Under the pieces are notes generated by a model. It was given only the letters and a program-made list of their open reading frames with translations. It did no database searches and was not told the DNA's origin. Below, piece by piece: positions 22,567-22,636 of a stretch of DNA of 22,636 bases. Each line of letters opens with the position of its first letter. The stretch's first letter is position 1. The stretch covers positions 1 through 22,636 of the forward strand of contig CALKVC010000040.1 in the NCBI GenBank assembly GCA_937996595.1, given 5' to 3'. Source of the stretch: an uncultured Chitinophagaceae bacterium (lineage in GTDB: Bacteria; Bacteroidota; Bacteroidia; Chitinophagales; Chitinophagaceae). The position numbers and the translations under genes are program-made.

Positions 22567-22636
22567 TTATAATCCATTTAAGATTTCATGACCCAGTTTA
22601 TCCCTCTTGGTAAACAGGTATTTTTCATTGTGCTTA
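22567..22636 (-). CDS. ribA: GTP cyclohydrolase II (RibA or RibBA), last 22 residues
   Basis: The C-terminal end of a gene that continues beyond the right edge. The visible residues are KHNEKYLFTKRDKLGHEI, then LNGL and TAA at 22567. The HNxxYLxTKxxKxGHxL pattern is the well-conserved C-terminus of the GTP cyclohydrolase II domain in RibA and in fused RibBA, which makes the first committed intermediate of riboflavin synthesis from GTP. I cannot tell whether the RibB domain is fused in front. The PD40 gene follows at about 42 bp. Confidence 0.65.
   Translation of the reverse strand, partial: KHNEKYLFTKRDKLGHEILNGL

Overview
The window looks like an ordinary chromosomal segment from a Bacteroidota bacterium, most likely the Chitinophagaceae or a close relative. 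The evidence is moderate-to-low GC, several TAnnTTTG-type -7 promoter boxes with TTG -33 elements, short AT-rich leaders without Shine-Dalgarno sequences, and families typical of that phylum: DUF3667, DUF2911, LFTSC-KKD lipoproteins, TamB/DUF490, PD40, secreted 830-residue PIG-L proteins and PorT-like barrels. I see no phage, insertion sequence, CRISPR array or integration site.

Layout. 1-481 (-): 5' part of a DUF3667 zinc-ribbon membrane protein. 582-1412 (+): secreted YD-repeat-like protein with a hairpin after it. 1455-4387 (-): probable four-gene operon read right to left: lipoprotein, UbiA-like membrane protein, M42 aminopeptidase, four-helix membrane protein. 4462-5481 (+): LuxE-like acyl-protein synthetase, divergent from that operon. 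5495-5640: GC-rich minisatellite. 5718-5790 (-): tRNA-Lys(UUU) with its own promoter and terminator. 5945-8498 (+): probable operon of a short-chain dehydrogenase, a DUF62/SAM-hydrolase-fold protein and a secreted DUF2911 protein, closed by a strong terminator. 8592-12892 (-): secreted PIG-L deacetylase, a 38-residue membrane peptide and a sodium:solute symporter. 13070-20296 (+): gamma-glutamyltransferase, a small outer-membrane barrel and a 1577-residue TamB-like protein. 20362-22636 (-): three small membrane proteins, a PD40 propeller protein and the last codons of a GTP cyclohydrolase II (RibA/RibBA) gene.

How the genes may work together. The clearest functional neighbourhood is PIG-L deacetylase + small peptide + symporter, which suggests extracytoplasmic processing of an acetylated compound followed by Na+-coupled uptake; this is inference. 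The gamma-glutamyltransferase, barrel and TamB-like genes are all envelope functions on one strand. No complete new defence or mobile system is visible. The items most worth a second look are the 38-residue ORF that overlaps the symporter start by ATGA, a DUF62 protein that appears to lack the known catalytic triad, a UbiA-like protein with only one Asp-rich motif joined to a lipoprotein gene, a stand-alone LuxE-type ligase, and the minisatellite beside the tRNA.
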